DNA from: Thelonectria olida
Lineage: Eukaryota > Ascomycota > Sordariomycetes > Hypocreales > Nectriaceae
Direction of reading: 5' to 3'
Assembly: GCA_020736575.1 (NCBI GenBank)
Contig: JAGPYM010000037.1
Coordinates: forward strand, 297,211-361,210
DNA: 64,000 nt
The first letter of the stretch is position 1. Each line of letters begins with the position of its first letter. The notes below the pieces were generated by a model. It was not told the DNA's origin. It searched no databases and saw nothing but the letters and a program-made list of their open reading frames with translations. The position numbers were made by a program, and so were the translations under genes. This document shows, one piece after another, positions 11,101 through 21,317 of this stretch.

Positions 11101-13435
11101 GGACGAGTCGAACAGCACCGTGACTGCCGTCGCGCTTCCGCCGTCGACGCTCTTGGGGATGTTCTTCAGCGTAAACTGCCCAATCTTGATGTCGCCAGTG
11201 CCGCTGTACGTCTGCCACGGCCCGGTCGCGCTCGAATCCGAGTATGAGACCGAAGTTATGTTGAGCGCCGCGCCGCCATCATTGTTCAGGAGCACAGTCT
11301 GGCCGTCGGGATCCTGGTTGACAACGACACCCGTGAAGTTGATGGACTTGGGGACGAGGGTCAGCAGCGCACTCGAGCTCTTGCCGATGCCCGTCAGTCT
11401 GACATTCGTGGCGTCGTTGTACGAGCCTCCCGTCGCGACCGTGGCATTGACAATGATGTTCCCAGCGAGACGGCCGACGCCCGTGGGCGCAAACGAGGCG
11501 TCCATGGTGAAGCTCTTGCCCGACTTCAAGCTGAACGGGACACTCGGTAGGCCAGAGATGGCATAGTTGGTCGAGTTCTCGAGCGAAATCTTAGTGACGC
11601 TTATATCCGCAACTGCCGTGCAGTTGATGGTGTGCGAGCTGCTGTTGCTGCCGACATCCACGGTGCCAAAGTCGAGGCCCGCGGTGCAGTTGAGAGGGAC
11701 CTTTGTGATGGAGCCGTACCCGTAGACGTAGCCCTGAGTCGTGCCGATGTACGCAATGCCGTCTCCGAAGACGGGGCGCGTGAACTTGGTGATGCCCGGG
11801 ATCGTGAAGCTGCGGAGCACGGACAAGGCGCCGCCCTGAGGAACTGCCTTGTAGATCTTGAAGTTGGTGCCCTGCACGTCGGTGACCCAGAGAAGTCCAG
11901 TGCCCTCCTGGCCGCTGAGTGAGGTTGTGGTTCCGTGGCTGACGCCTAGGATGTAGGCGTTGCTCGTCGGGCTGTCGGCGACCTTTGTAAAGGAGGGGAC
12001 GCCGTTGGTGCAAGAGAACTTGAACACATGGGTCGGGTATTGAATGACTGTCTCGTGTGTCAGAAGAGAAACATGTAGAGAGCTTATGAGGCCTGGTCAT
12101 ACCGTTGATATAGATGTATCCTCCCTCGAGAGGATAAACGCCCGCTCCAGCATACACCGAGTTCTCGTTCTGGAACGTTTGAATCACCTTGTCCTTCTGA
12201 TTCGGCCCGTTGCGATATCCGCCGAGATTATCGAGATTCAGCCAGTACGTCTTGCCGCTCTTTCCAGTGATGACTCCTATCCGTCGTATGTCGCCACACG
12301 AGAATTGGCTCGGCAGGATCTCAAGCGGACTGGTCCCCAGGTCTTTGTCGCCTCCATCCAGCGCTTGCTTCTCGTACGGAATGAAGAAGTCGACAATCTT
12401 GAGAGACCCGTCGCTCTGGATCGTCATGTGCACGGCGGCTTGTTCCATGGACGTTGGCGGCTGAAAACCGTTGACGGGAATCGTCGCTAGCTGAGAGGCG
12501 TAGCCGTTGCCGGTGCCGAAGAAGATGGAGCCAGCGTCGTCTGAGGCGATGCCTCCTCCCGACATCCAGATGCCGCCGCCTCGGATGTCGTTGCTGACGC
12601 CCTCGCCCTCGGTGGCCCATTTCTCGACAATGTTGCCGCTTGTCTTGTCGAAGCCGATGATCCAACCGGTAAAGTTGTACTGAACGCAGTGCGAAGCATA
12701 GCCCGTGTAGACGTACTGCCCGGTAAGGAGCAGTCCGGGACGGCAGTGGTGGATTCCGCCAGTGAACATGCGCTCCGGATTGTTATTTGCAATCAGACCC
12801 TCGAGGTTGATGGGGAAGTTGGGCCGTTCCGAGAGATCATCGGCGTCTACGGCGTGGATGTAGTACCTCCCTGCTGGACGACCTTGAGCCACGGGTCCTG
12901 CATCCTGATCAAGATAGGTCTTGGCGACGTAGTATATGGTGTTGGTGGCAGGATCGATCACGCCCGTCGCAGTGATGCCGACGGTCGGGTTGATGTCGAC
13001 ACAGCCGTCCAGATCAGCAGTCAAGAAGGGGATGTGGAGGTTTCGCGACTTCAGGATCTTGCCCGTCTTGGCGTCCATCTTGTAGATGTTGTTCTGGGTT
13101 GTGGCCCAGTAGACATACTGATCCGTGCCTCCCGAGGGAGTGTATACCAAAGGCTGCGAGAAGACCTGCTCTGGAGTGTTCAGGTACCTGCCAGGGAGCA
13201 GTGTCTTGAATAGTTGGTCGAATGCAGAGCTGCCCACGACTGCAGGATCCATGTTGTGATTGCTGCAAGAGATCTGGTTAGATTCCATAGGCATTAGGTG
13301 AGAACAGTGGTTGGTTTCTTACGTCTGGTATCCCGCGCGACTGTTGTCGCCTCCCCAGGTAATGGTATCGGTGGAAGCAAGGCCATCTGCCATGCGGGCA
13401 ACGGCTGCGACGAAGAGTACTGCGAATGCCTTCAT
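8131..13435 (-). CDS. Large secreted protein: PQQ-like propeller, Ig-like repeats, four WSC domains
   Basis: Five exons: 13323-13435, 12103-13262, 9985-12047, 9862-9934, 8131-9806, giving 1,694 residues. MKAFAVLFVAAVARMADGLA is a probable signal peptide. Residues about 40-540 form a PQQ-like (quinoprotein) beta-propeller. Residues about 545-900 look like Ig-fold repeats of the ASPM-SPD-2-Hydin or choice-of-anchor kind. Four Cys-rich WSC domains follow (near 915-1010, 1062-1155, 1243-1336 and 1500-1600), separated by Ser/Thr-rich, probably O-mannosylated linkers, with a Thr/Pro-rich tail. WSC domains bind cell-wall polysaccharide. I see no transmembrane helix or GPI signal at the end, so it is probably secreted or wall-bound. 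Whether the propeller is catalytic cannot be told. Two introns cut the second WSC domain, and splicing restores its CWCGN motif. Confidence 0.87.
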
Positions 13436-14785
13436 GGTTGCAAGCCAGCAGCAATCATCAAATCAACTGACATTAGATGGAAGGAGTCAAGGGCATACAC
13501 TTTGAGGGCGTGCAAAACATCTTATGGCCACGGCGGTCAACTGGCTGAGTCCCCCAGAGCTGGAGGCAAATTGTAACCAAGGGCCCAGAACACCAAGTTT
13601 TTTTTACTGCGAAGTGCCGAGGTTGAAAGAGAAGAACAGGCATGATCAAGCCAAGGGGGAAGTGGCCTTTTCGTTTTCTTTGTCTATTGCATCACTTGTT
13701 CGAATCAAGTTGCCTCTGTGGCTAACCTTCAGGAACCATCTCAGCCGAGTCGGAATAAGGAACCGGTCCTGCCAAGAGGCCATATCAGGGCAAGGCGTGG
13801 TGACTAGCCAGGAGGGTTACAAGCCGCCCAAAGTGTGTTCCTGCATATGGAATGATAACGTCCGAATCCGTCCAGTGGGTGGTTCCGGCGCGGCTATGAG
13901 TCTCAGATCTGTTCCCTTGAGACACTTATCCGGCTCCCGCATTCCAGTCGAACGTCGAGGCTGAAGTCATCCATTCGAACTCGGTCATTGAGTCGACATT
14001 GACGGCGCCATCGACGCCGATTTCCCGCCGTCACTCCGGGCCTGGGCAAGTCCATGATCCGATTCCAGGGGCCCTATTGAGTTGCATTGCTCAAGATGAA
14101 ACCATGACTTGTATCAACGCTCAACTCGAACAAAGAACCCTGACTGCGAGGGGGACATTGATATCCTTTTATGGTCGGAGTCAGGTCCTCGAGGCGTTTG
14201 AATCGGAGCAAGCGAGGGGCATTGTGAAGCCATCTCCAGCCGTGGCTCAGGTCTCGATCGACAGGCTGAACCTAAACCGAGATTTCCATCGTACCTTACA
14301 TGCCTAGCCAGATACTCTCTGGTTAATATGAGCAAAGACGTCATCCAAAGTCGAGAGGAGGCAAAATGAGTAGAGATTGATGCCGGTTTGAAGCTGCATT
14401 GTGTCCCGATTGTAGACATCATTGTTGTCAGTCACCTTTCATTCCCCCAGCTGTCAGAAAAGGCGAACAAACAGAAGCATCATCAACCAATCATGAAGTG
14501 CGCGCTTGCTGCTCTCATTCTACATTCCTATCCGGGCCTAGTTTTCAGTCCGGATCACGCTTCGTTATCATCCCTGGAGCCAGTGGGGAACGAGTCATGG
14601 TCACGAACCCCCGCTTTTCGCTCTTCAAGATGGGACATGTGAGGATGAGAAATGGTGGTTCGAACTCATCGATGTCAATGTTCTGGTGTTGATTTTGCCA
14701 GGGTGAAAGGCCTTGTCAAGATATCCGCCCGATAACTAGTACGGCCACTCAGTGCTGCAGAACAGGATCGTGGCACAAGCAGGCC
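13436..14785. other. Intergenic, no supported gene
   Basis: About 1.35 kb between the start codons of two divergent genes, so it carries the promoters of the WSC gene (leftward) and the Zn2Cys6 gene (rightward). Frames of 100 to 146 codons occur on the plus strand but show no domain and have shadow-like composition. I see no repeat. Confidence 0.5.
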
Positions 14786-16512
14786 ATGCCGACGAGGAAA
14801 AGACCGTACGTTCCAAAGACGAAAGGTGTGTCTAAGGTCCATATGCAAGTCGAAGCAAGGGTCCTGTCCGTCTGACACGCACTTCGCAGGTTGTCATGAA
14901 TGCTCCCAACGCCGCATACACTGCGACCGCACCGAACCCCAGTGCAGAAAATGTTCCCAGAAAGGCCTGAAATGCAGCGGCTTAGGAATTCGGCATCGCT
15001 TTAATGATGGCGTTGCTGCAAGGGGGAAGTGGGCTGGAATGACGATGGAACGAGTCTTTCAAGCGTGAGTAGCAAGCATCATGAGTGTGGAAGTGACTTT
15101 AAGACTCATGGTTAGTTTAGAAAAGAGAAGGAACGAAAGGGTCCCGAGCAGAAACTGTCTAAGACAACTAAATGTAGCGAGGAGAAAGTTGTCGAGGAGC
15201 CAGCCCAAGCTGTCCCGGAGGACGCCGTTATTCCAGCAGAATCAACACAACAGATGGGGGATCTCCTTGAAGCAATATTAGGAGCACCTGAAGCTGACAA
15301 TAACACACTCCACACTGAAGGAAACCCAACCATTGAGGACTATGAAGATACGTCGTGCCTATCAAACGACATTGTTCTCTTCCAACCTCTTCCGGATAAC
15401 GTCTCACGCGAAGGACGAAACATGCTCTTACACTGTAAGCACACCTTCAACCCTGCTTCTCGTTCGCCTGCTCATGACCCAAACCACAGTCTCCGAACAC
15501 ATCGCAACTGAAATGATCGCATTCGACGGCTTTCACAACGGGTGGCGCCACTTGATCCTCCCTCTAGCCCAGACGGACCATATAGTCTTGAACGCTGTCC
15601 TTGCCGCCGCCGAAGCACATCAACGAATTAACCAAGCACAAGCACCAATAAACGGTCTGCAAGACAAAAGATTGACTCTTTGGCACCCAAACTCGAGTCG
15701 GCTGTATGCTCGCGCCATTCAGGGTCTTCGCGAACGACAGGAGCTTATCCACGGAGACCAGGCGAGCAAACTCTCCGTGATAACGACGATCCTGGTTCTC
15801 CTCTCAGCTGTGCTCGTGACGGGCTGCTCCGATTTCCCCGTCCTCATCCGTATGCTCGAGTCGGCAATCGAGGCCATGGGGGGACGCGAAGGACTCGGCG
15901 ATGGCGAGTTTACTGACTTCATCCTGAGACAAGTCAACAAGTGAGTGCTACTCAACATCCGTGACCGATCGTGAGCTGACAATGCCTTTGCCTAGAATGC
16001 GAGTTTATGCCGCACCGCTCCTGTGCGAGCAGACAGGCGTGCAAATCATATCCTCCAGAGCCCAAACCGCCCAACTGCTAGACTGCCTCAACCATTCCGT
16101 CCAGCAATACCCAGAACAGGCGGTGGTCTCAAAGCAAGTGACAGACCTTGTCGACCAAGCCCGAGACATATACCTGAACCAGGTATTTTCCGAACTCGAA
16201 TCATCTTCCTCCTTGGGAACATCTGATATCGGCTCAATCCGTCGGGTCCAGCGATTTAAGCAAACGCTCCAAGCGCTTCCGCCTGACTCCCCAGCGCACA
16301 AGGTTTTAGTGTGGGCGACTTTCGTAGCGGCGTCTGATTGTCAGCTAGAGGAGCACAAGGCCTTCTTTGAAGGAGTTTTGATGCGGCATTTTGCACGGAG
16401 TGGGTTTGGGAATGTGTTGAAAGGGCTGGAGTCGCTTCAGAGGATATGGGCGCGGGATCCGAGAGAGAGATGGACGTCGATGCTCCCTGAGGGGAAGGTC
16501 TTAGTAATGTAA
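14786..16512 (+). CDS. Zn2Cys6 transcription factor, Fungal_trans_2 type
   Basis: Five exons: 14786-14825, 14890-15064, 15121-15434, 15490-15940, 15996-16512, giving 498 residues starting MPTRKRPYVPKTKGCHECSQ. The binuclear zinc cluster is at residues 15-42 (C-x2-C-x6-C-x6-C-x2-C-x6-C) and is split by the first intron. The body (for example SEHIATEMIAFDGFHNGWR, then LPLAQTDHIVLNAVLAAAEA) is typical of the Fungal_trans_2 (DUF3468) regulators. All four introns have GT-AG ends and matching phases. It is a nuclear regulator with unknown targets; the genes on either side are not an obvious cluster. Confidence 0.87.
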
Positions 16513-16870
16513 TATGTAAAGCTATCGTCGTCTGGACGAGCATATGACTAAATCCTTTGGTGCCTAGAAGAAGCGGATTGTGAAGCCCGTCCATCTCATC
16601 TGCGCTCCGTCGGGTCGGAGACCGAGTTTAAAGATACTCTCAAGTTAGTCTTGCTTGCTGAAGCACACAGTACTTATTCAGGCTACTGGCTCTGAGACCT
16701 TTGCAATATTGGCCTCAGTGAAGTCAAGGGTCTTGCCTGCCGCTGCAGGTTTTGCCTTGCAGCACGCTGCCTCACCCCCAGTGAACGCCATCCAGTCACG
16801 GTTGTCCAAGAACGCCCAAGCTGCTGATTTAGCCGCCCGAGCGACGCAGTGCTGAATCGGCTCTGGAGAT
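16513..16870. other. Intergenic, with a possible minus-strand coding remnant
   Basis: No complete gene. On the minus strand from about 16890 to 16678 an open frame with protein-like composition (for example AAKSAAWAFLDNRDWMAFTG) ends in a stop. Its upstream half lies antisense to the broken ATPase gene. I cannot assign it to a family; it may be the tail of a lost gene or chance. Confidence 0.35.
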
Positions 16871-17790
16871 GTGAGGTATTTATTGAAGAGAAGAAGTGCT
16901 CTCCAACTTGAAAACGTCGAAGCCATCTGCGCGATCCGCCACAGCACCAAGTTGGGCCGGAACCAGTCCGACAGGTACACCGGAGAGAAGGGGATTGGTT
17001 TCAAAAGTGTGTTCCGGGTCGCCAGTAGAGTATGGATCTCTTCAGGCCCATACAGCTTCAGGTTCGACAAGAACCAGAGGTTTGGGGTCGTCGCTCCGGA
17101 GTGGGCAGAGTTCCCAGAGCCGTTCGAGGGCTACACTTCCTTGCTGCTCGAATTCTCCCCGGAATATGCCCAAGAAGAGCTCGTGGACATGCTAATCCAC
17201 TTTGATCCAGCCCAGCTCTTGTTTCTGCGGCGACTTCGACACGTTCACATCAGAGTTGTGGCAGACAACGGCACCAAATCTAACCTGGAGATACGTCGGG
17301 TCGACAAAGGCATCACTACTACGCTCAAAGTTGGAGATGCGGAGACGAGCTTCTTGGTAACAAAATATCGTGTGGGAAACATGCCACTGGACCCCAGACG
17401 ACCGAATCAACCCACCTCTGAACTGGTTTTGGTATTTCCAACATCGACAACAGAGAGGCAACCAAGCTAAGGAAAGGTTTACGCTGGACTCCCCGTGGAG
17501 GATGTGCTTGGTATGAAGGTACGATCCTGACTTCAAGTGGTATTACACGTCGGTGCAACGAACCTCTGACATACGGTTAGTTCTTACTCAATGGCAACTT
17601 TCTCCTCACAGCCAGCCGGCTACAGGTTGATACTTCTTCGCGATGGAATCAGGCTCTCCGAGATTCCGTCGCTGATGCCTTCCTTGGAGCTATAGCGCAA
17701 CTTCGAGCAAACGGCTTCCGATATCTCTGGCCTGTCTTTCTTCCGTCTGCTCGTGAATCATCCGGGTTAGAAAAACCGAGTAAGGTGCTT
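16871..17790 (+). pseudogene. Broken NO VEIN / Hsp90-like (HATPase) gene fragment
   Basis: The frame contains YTGEKGIGFKSVFRVAS and VWISSGPYSFRFDKN, the glycine-rich ATP-lid region and following strand of the large NO VEIN/sacsin-type Hsp90-like ATPases that are frequent in fungal genomes. Homology-like sequence begins abruptly near EAICAI (about 16920), so the upstream part with the Asn box is missing. An in-frame TAA at 17468-17470 interrupts it. The same frame then continues with VYAGLPVEDVLGMK. A well-formed intron (17519-17580, GTACGA to GGTTAG) follows, and the frame resumes with FLLNGNFLLTASRLQ up to LWPVFLPSARE. It therefore looks like a 5'-truncated gene with one nonsense mutation, recently decayed because the splice sites survive. 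Intact relatives are normally far longer. Confidence 0.72.
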
Positions 17791-17827
17791 TCGGACATGC
17801 CTCAACGAGCTTTTCTTATTTCAAATA

Positions 17828-18928
17828 TTAGTTCTGTCCCTGTTGAAAAGCCTTGTATGAATAATAGACCTGTAGCGCGCCCTCCAAGCTCTGTATGATG
17901 CCGAATGCAACTGTCATGACGAACACAAGTATCGCGACCCAGAATGTGTACCACTGGACTCTGTTCCTCCTGTCGGACCACCATTGCGAAAGCGTCTTGG
18001 GCTGGGACTCTTCGAAAGCCTGTCTAAGGATGACTAGCCGGTCGTGCCAAAATGAAAACTTCTCAAGGCGACGATCTTCCACTCGAACTGCACCACATCT
18101 GCCCAAGGTGGCATCTATCTGCTCATACTTGATAGACTTCCTCTGGGATTGGAGCCAGTCTCGGGTCGCCTTCTCTGTTGAAGGAAACAACAATGCCAAG
18201 GTCTGCAGGGTTTCGTTGATGAAGCCATCAGGGAATAGCCCCTTCCCCAGACTACCTGGTGTTAGCCTCAGCGAGGTTGGTCTTGATGCGTCCACATACC
18301 GAGCTTGGAATTGGAGGAAACTCGCGCAGTGGAAGACAAACACGGCCTGATCATCATCTATCAGGCGGAGATGGTCGGCCAAATTGGTTGTCCAAACGAT
18401 TTGCAAACCACCTATGCGGCTCAAATTGCGCCCGGTAAAGAGCTTCCCAAATTTGGCGTTGTCGACATGAAGTGTCTTCTGGGTACAAAAGTGTTCCGCC
18501 AGGGCGACTTTGAGACATTTCGTATCCCAGCGGATAGGCGTGCGTCCGGACAAGCCGATTTGGCTTTGCCCGATCTCAGCCATGAGCAGGAGGCTTGCGC
18601 AAAAGTCGATTGTATTATCGATGGCGTCCGCCTTCCTTGAGATGTCGTTCGATGCAGTCTGGCTCATTATCTCCTGATATACCTTGTCTCTGGTTGAACC
18701 GGCGAGAATCTTTTGTGCGAGTTGAATGACGTCTGAATGAGTCTTGACACAGACATGTCTTCCACCGTCGAGCAAGAACCTCTGTGCTTGTTTGGAGTAG
18801 TATTCGAAGTAGGGAGACATGTCATGTGTGCATTCTGATGCTCTCCAGAGCCTCCCGGCAATTTTCTGTCTTCCAGATGCCGAGTTTGGATATTTCCATA
18901 GGGAATCACCCAAGACATCCAACTCCAT
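17828..18928 (-). CDS. Conserved fungal protein of unknown function, C-terminal membrane anchor
   Basis: Single exon of 366 codons from MELDVLGDSLWKYPN; the frame is open back to 19132 (434 codons), but the extra 68 residues look like leader. I chose 18928 because its context has A at -3 and G at +4. The protein is soluble and helical. Its C-terminus has RLEKFSFWHDRLVILRQAF, then a Trp-rich SQWWSDRR stretch and one transmembrane helix (FWVAILVFVMTVAFGIIQSL) close to the end. From memory, this C-terminal pattern recurs in a fungal-specific family with no assigned function. It may sit in a membrane with the bulk in the cytosol. It is divergent from the trypsin-fold gene and adjoins the broken ATPase gene. 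Confidence 0.75.
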   Translation of the reverse strand: MELDVLGDSLWKYPNSASGRQKIAGRLWRASECTHDMSPYFEYYSKQAQRFLLDGGRHVCVKTHSDVIQLAQKILAGSTRDKVYQEIMSQTASNDISRKADAIDNTIDFCASLLLMAEIGQSQIGLSGRTPIRWDTKCLKVALAEHFCTQKTLHVDNAKFGKLFTGRNLSRIGGLQIVWTTNLADHLRLIDDDQAVFVFHCASFLQFQARYVDASRPTSLRLTPGSLGKGLFPDGFINETLQTLALLFPSTEKATRDWLQSQRKSIKYEQIDATLGRCGAVRVEDRRLEKFSFWHDRLVILRQAFEESQPKTLSQWWSDRRNRVQWYTFWVAILVFVMTVAFGIIQSLEGALQVYYSYKAFQQGQN

Positions 18929-19574
18929 GCTCGTGAAGCTTGATATTGTTCGTGTAAATTGTCGTGAGAAGCTAGCAAATTGCTTCACCTTAGTTGGAAT
19001 TAAGCCTGATGGTTTTAAGTTCCTTTGGCCCCCTTTGTGAATGTGAGTCTTGGTGGCTGAGGTACCTAGTCGAGGCTTGGAGCGCCCCCAAGTCTGCCCT
19101 GCGCAAAGATGCCTTGGCATCCCACCGATCACACTTCGACTCTGGTTGATGCCTTAATGGTGGACTTCAATTGGCCTGTCGGCTGAGGTGGCTTGAGGCT
19201 AATTGCTGCCCTGCCCCCAGCCGTCGTTCGCCTCACTCTGAGCTGGCCTACAATAGGCTACTCATCGCCGGCCTACGTCATTAACGTTTACATGTAGTCG
19301 CGTGCCAGCTTAGGACTGTACTCTTGATCCCTTTGGGATTCCCTCCTCAGCTGTCACGATCTACACGCAGTTCACTGGCAGTCTCGAGAGGACATCGACA
19401 ATGCTCAGCCATCATAGATTCCCCCGACAGACTCTCATCTCTCTATACTGCCTTGACCCCCTTCTTTGGCAATTGTCCTCCACAGAGTGACGGTTGTGCT
19501 CCCTCTGTGAAGTGGCGCAGCAGGAAAGCCAGCATTCCGCTGCATTTAGCCCTGTGTTTCAAGCTGCAATTGGG
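18929..19574. promoter_or_regulatory. Divergent intergenic region
   Basis: About 650 bases between the start codons of the membrane-anchored protein and the trypsin-fold protein. It presumably carries both promoters and perhaps an upstream exon of either gene. I see no repeat or clear TATA box. Confidence 0.4.
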
Positions 19575-21317
19575 ATGGCAGACATCCTCTCCAACCATCG
19601 ACTCCCACAAAGAAGATTCAGTATGGACCTTATCTCCAAGCCCCCCAAAACGTGGCCATATGCACAAAACTCACCAAAGAACTCGGTCGGACCGTGGCGT
19701 GGAACCCTGCTATTAGGACTGCGCGGCCATGTGGACTGCTGGGACGCCATTGGCGACGCCAGAAGCGAATTCACCGAGCAACTAAAGGGAAGGATCCGAG
19801 ATTATCTGGAGCAAAATAACGAGAAGGTCCAAGTCTCTGGCAATATCATCCATTTTTCTCTGTTTATGCTCGGGAGGTCGGCTCTGCGAGCTAAGCCTAC
19901 CATCATGTTCGTCTCCGAGGATAAGAGGGCCCGGAAGGAAGCGTTCAAGATGATCAAGGAGAGCGACATCATGAAGGAGTACCCAGGCTTTGAACTGGGT
20001 CATATTCCTCTCAAAGCCGAGTTTGAGAACTTGATGATGCTCGCTGGCGAATCATGCAATCTTTTCACTCTTTCGAATGGCAGATCGGAAGGTCGTCGTC
20101 TCTACTGTTACGACACATCGGACTCTGAAGAGGTTCCTCGCACGGCAACAGCTGGCGGCATGATTGCCTGCCCAGAGCTCATGTTTCTCACAGTCAACCA
20201 CTTTTTGGAACCAACGCAACCGATCGAAACTCAGCCCGTTGCTGCAGACTCGGACGATGAAGATGATGACTGCGAGATCACCGGTCTCAGCGACTCCGAC
20301 GACGAAAGCGGTGACGATCTCACCGCTTCTACGAGCCGTGGTAGCGCCACGCCTGACTCTGCGGCCTCGGGTGTGGATGGTTCAGAAAGCAGCCAACACG
20401 GTGCCCCAGTCTCCTCATCATCTAGTAGTAGCTGCGAAGCCTTGCGGGACATGGCTGAAGTTCAAGCGAGACTGGAACATCTCGGCCAGAGCCAAGGGAG
20501 CAAGCCCCATCTTAGCATATGCAAGGACCAATGCAAAGGAGGGAAGGTAATTATGCGCTCGAAAGGGCTTGATTATGCACTTGTCGAGGTCGATAATGCT
20601 CTTATTGGCCCCAAGAGTATTGAAGATGGGATAATTTCGCTGTGGGACGACTCCCGGCTCGAGACAGGACCTCGAGATGCTGCCATCAGGACAATAACCC
20701 CGGACGGCGGAACCGTGGGAGGTACATTATCAGGCATGCCATCATCCGTTCGGCTCCCATACACAAAGGCTTTCACGGAGGTCTACATTGCCAGGTTCGA
20801 CCGACCACTCGCCCCTGGGGACTGTGGCAGTTGGGTTCGAGATGCTGCCACCGGTCGCCTCTTCGGCCATGTCTTTGCTGGAAGTCCCACGAGCGGGCTC
20901 GCAATGATCATGCCTGCAAGGTACGTGTTTGAAGACGTCAGACGCTGCTTCAGAGACCAGCTGCGCACCAAGAGTGACCTTGCGGAGGCTCGTCTGGGAG
21001 ATACCTCCGTGCTTCAGGGTAAAAGGGCCAGCAATGTGGTCCCTGTGAATCCTAAAGATACACGGGGATACCTTGAGAGCGTGAGAGGCCACAAGCTGCT
21101 AGGGAGCAGGACTCACGGGAAGCTTGGGCAAATTTTTCCCATGACTATGGCAGATCTCGGAAGTGTCACCACCACGAATCACTCCCCAAAGCACAAGCGG
21201 CCTGCCCTGACTCGAAGACACTCTCCGCAAAAAATGGGCCGGAGTCAACGCGAACGAGAACGCGAACGGGTTGAGTTGTGGGAGGACGACAGGGAAAATT
21301 TTCCTCAATTCTGGTAA
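19575..21317 (+). CDS. Trypsin-fold-like fungal protein with Cys at the nucleophile site
   Basis: The frame is open from a TTG at 19494; the first ATG (GMADILSNHR) is 19575, and unspliced reading ends at TAA 21315-21317 (580 residues). An N-terminal unknown domain (about residues 1-200) is followed by an acidic/Ser-rich linker and a C-terminal region resembling a trypsin-like fold. LDYALVEVDNAL matches the catalytic-Asp strand, and APGDCGSWVRDAATGRLFGH matches the GDSGG nucleophile loop with Cys instead of Ser (codon 20823-20825). I cannot locate a catalytic His. Similar fungal proteins often sit in accessory, self-recognition-rich regions. There is no stop between this domain and the Ecl1-like sequence, and splicing at 21314 would give a 753-residue fusion (see next entry). 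Confidence 0.7.
   Translation: MADILSNHRLPQRRFSMDLISKPPKTWPYAQNSPKNSVGPWRGTLLLGLRGHVDCWDAIGDARSEFTEQLKGRIRDYLEQNNEKVQVSGNIIHFSLFMLGRSALRAKPTIMFVSEDKRARKEAFKMIKESDIMKEYPGFELGHIPLKAEFENLMMLAGESCNLFTLSNGRSEGRRLYCYDTSDSEEVPRTATAGGMIACPELMFLTVNHFLEPTQPIETQPVAADSDDEDDDCEITGLSDSDDESGDDLTASTSRGSATPDSAASGVDGSESSQHGAPVSSSSSSSCEALRDMAEVQARLEHLGQSQGSKPHLSICKDQCKGGKVIMRSKGLDYALVEVDNALIGPKSIEDGIISLWDDSRLETGPRDAAIRTITPDGGTVGGTLSGMPSSVRLPYTKAFTEVYIARFDRPLAPGDCGSWVRDAATGRLFGHVFAGSPTSGLAMIMPARYVFEDVRRCFRDQLRTKSDLAEARLGDTSVLQGKRASNVVPVNPKDTRGYLESVRGHKLLGSRTHGKLGQIFPMTMADLGSVTTTNHSPKHKRPALTRRHSPQKMGRSQRERERERVELWEDDRENFPQFW

Noticed and set aside
10123..11247. 374-codon plus-strand frame opposite the WSC gene
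   Set aside because: Arg-rich antisense reading of a GC-rich coding exon; the minus-strand exon has clear domains and splice sites.
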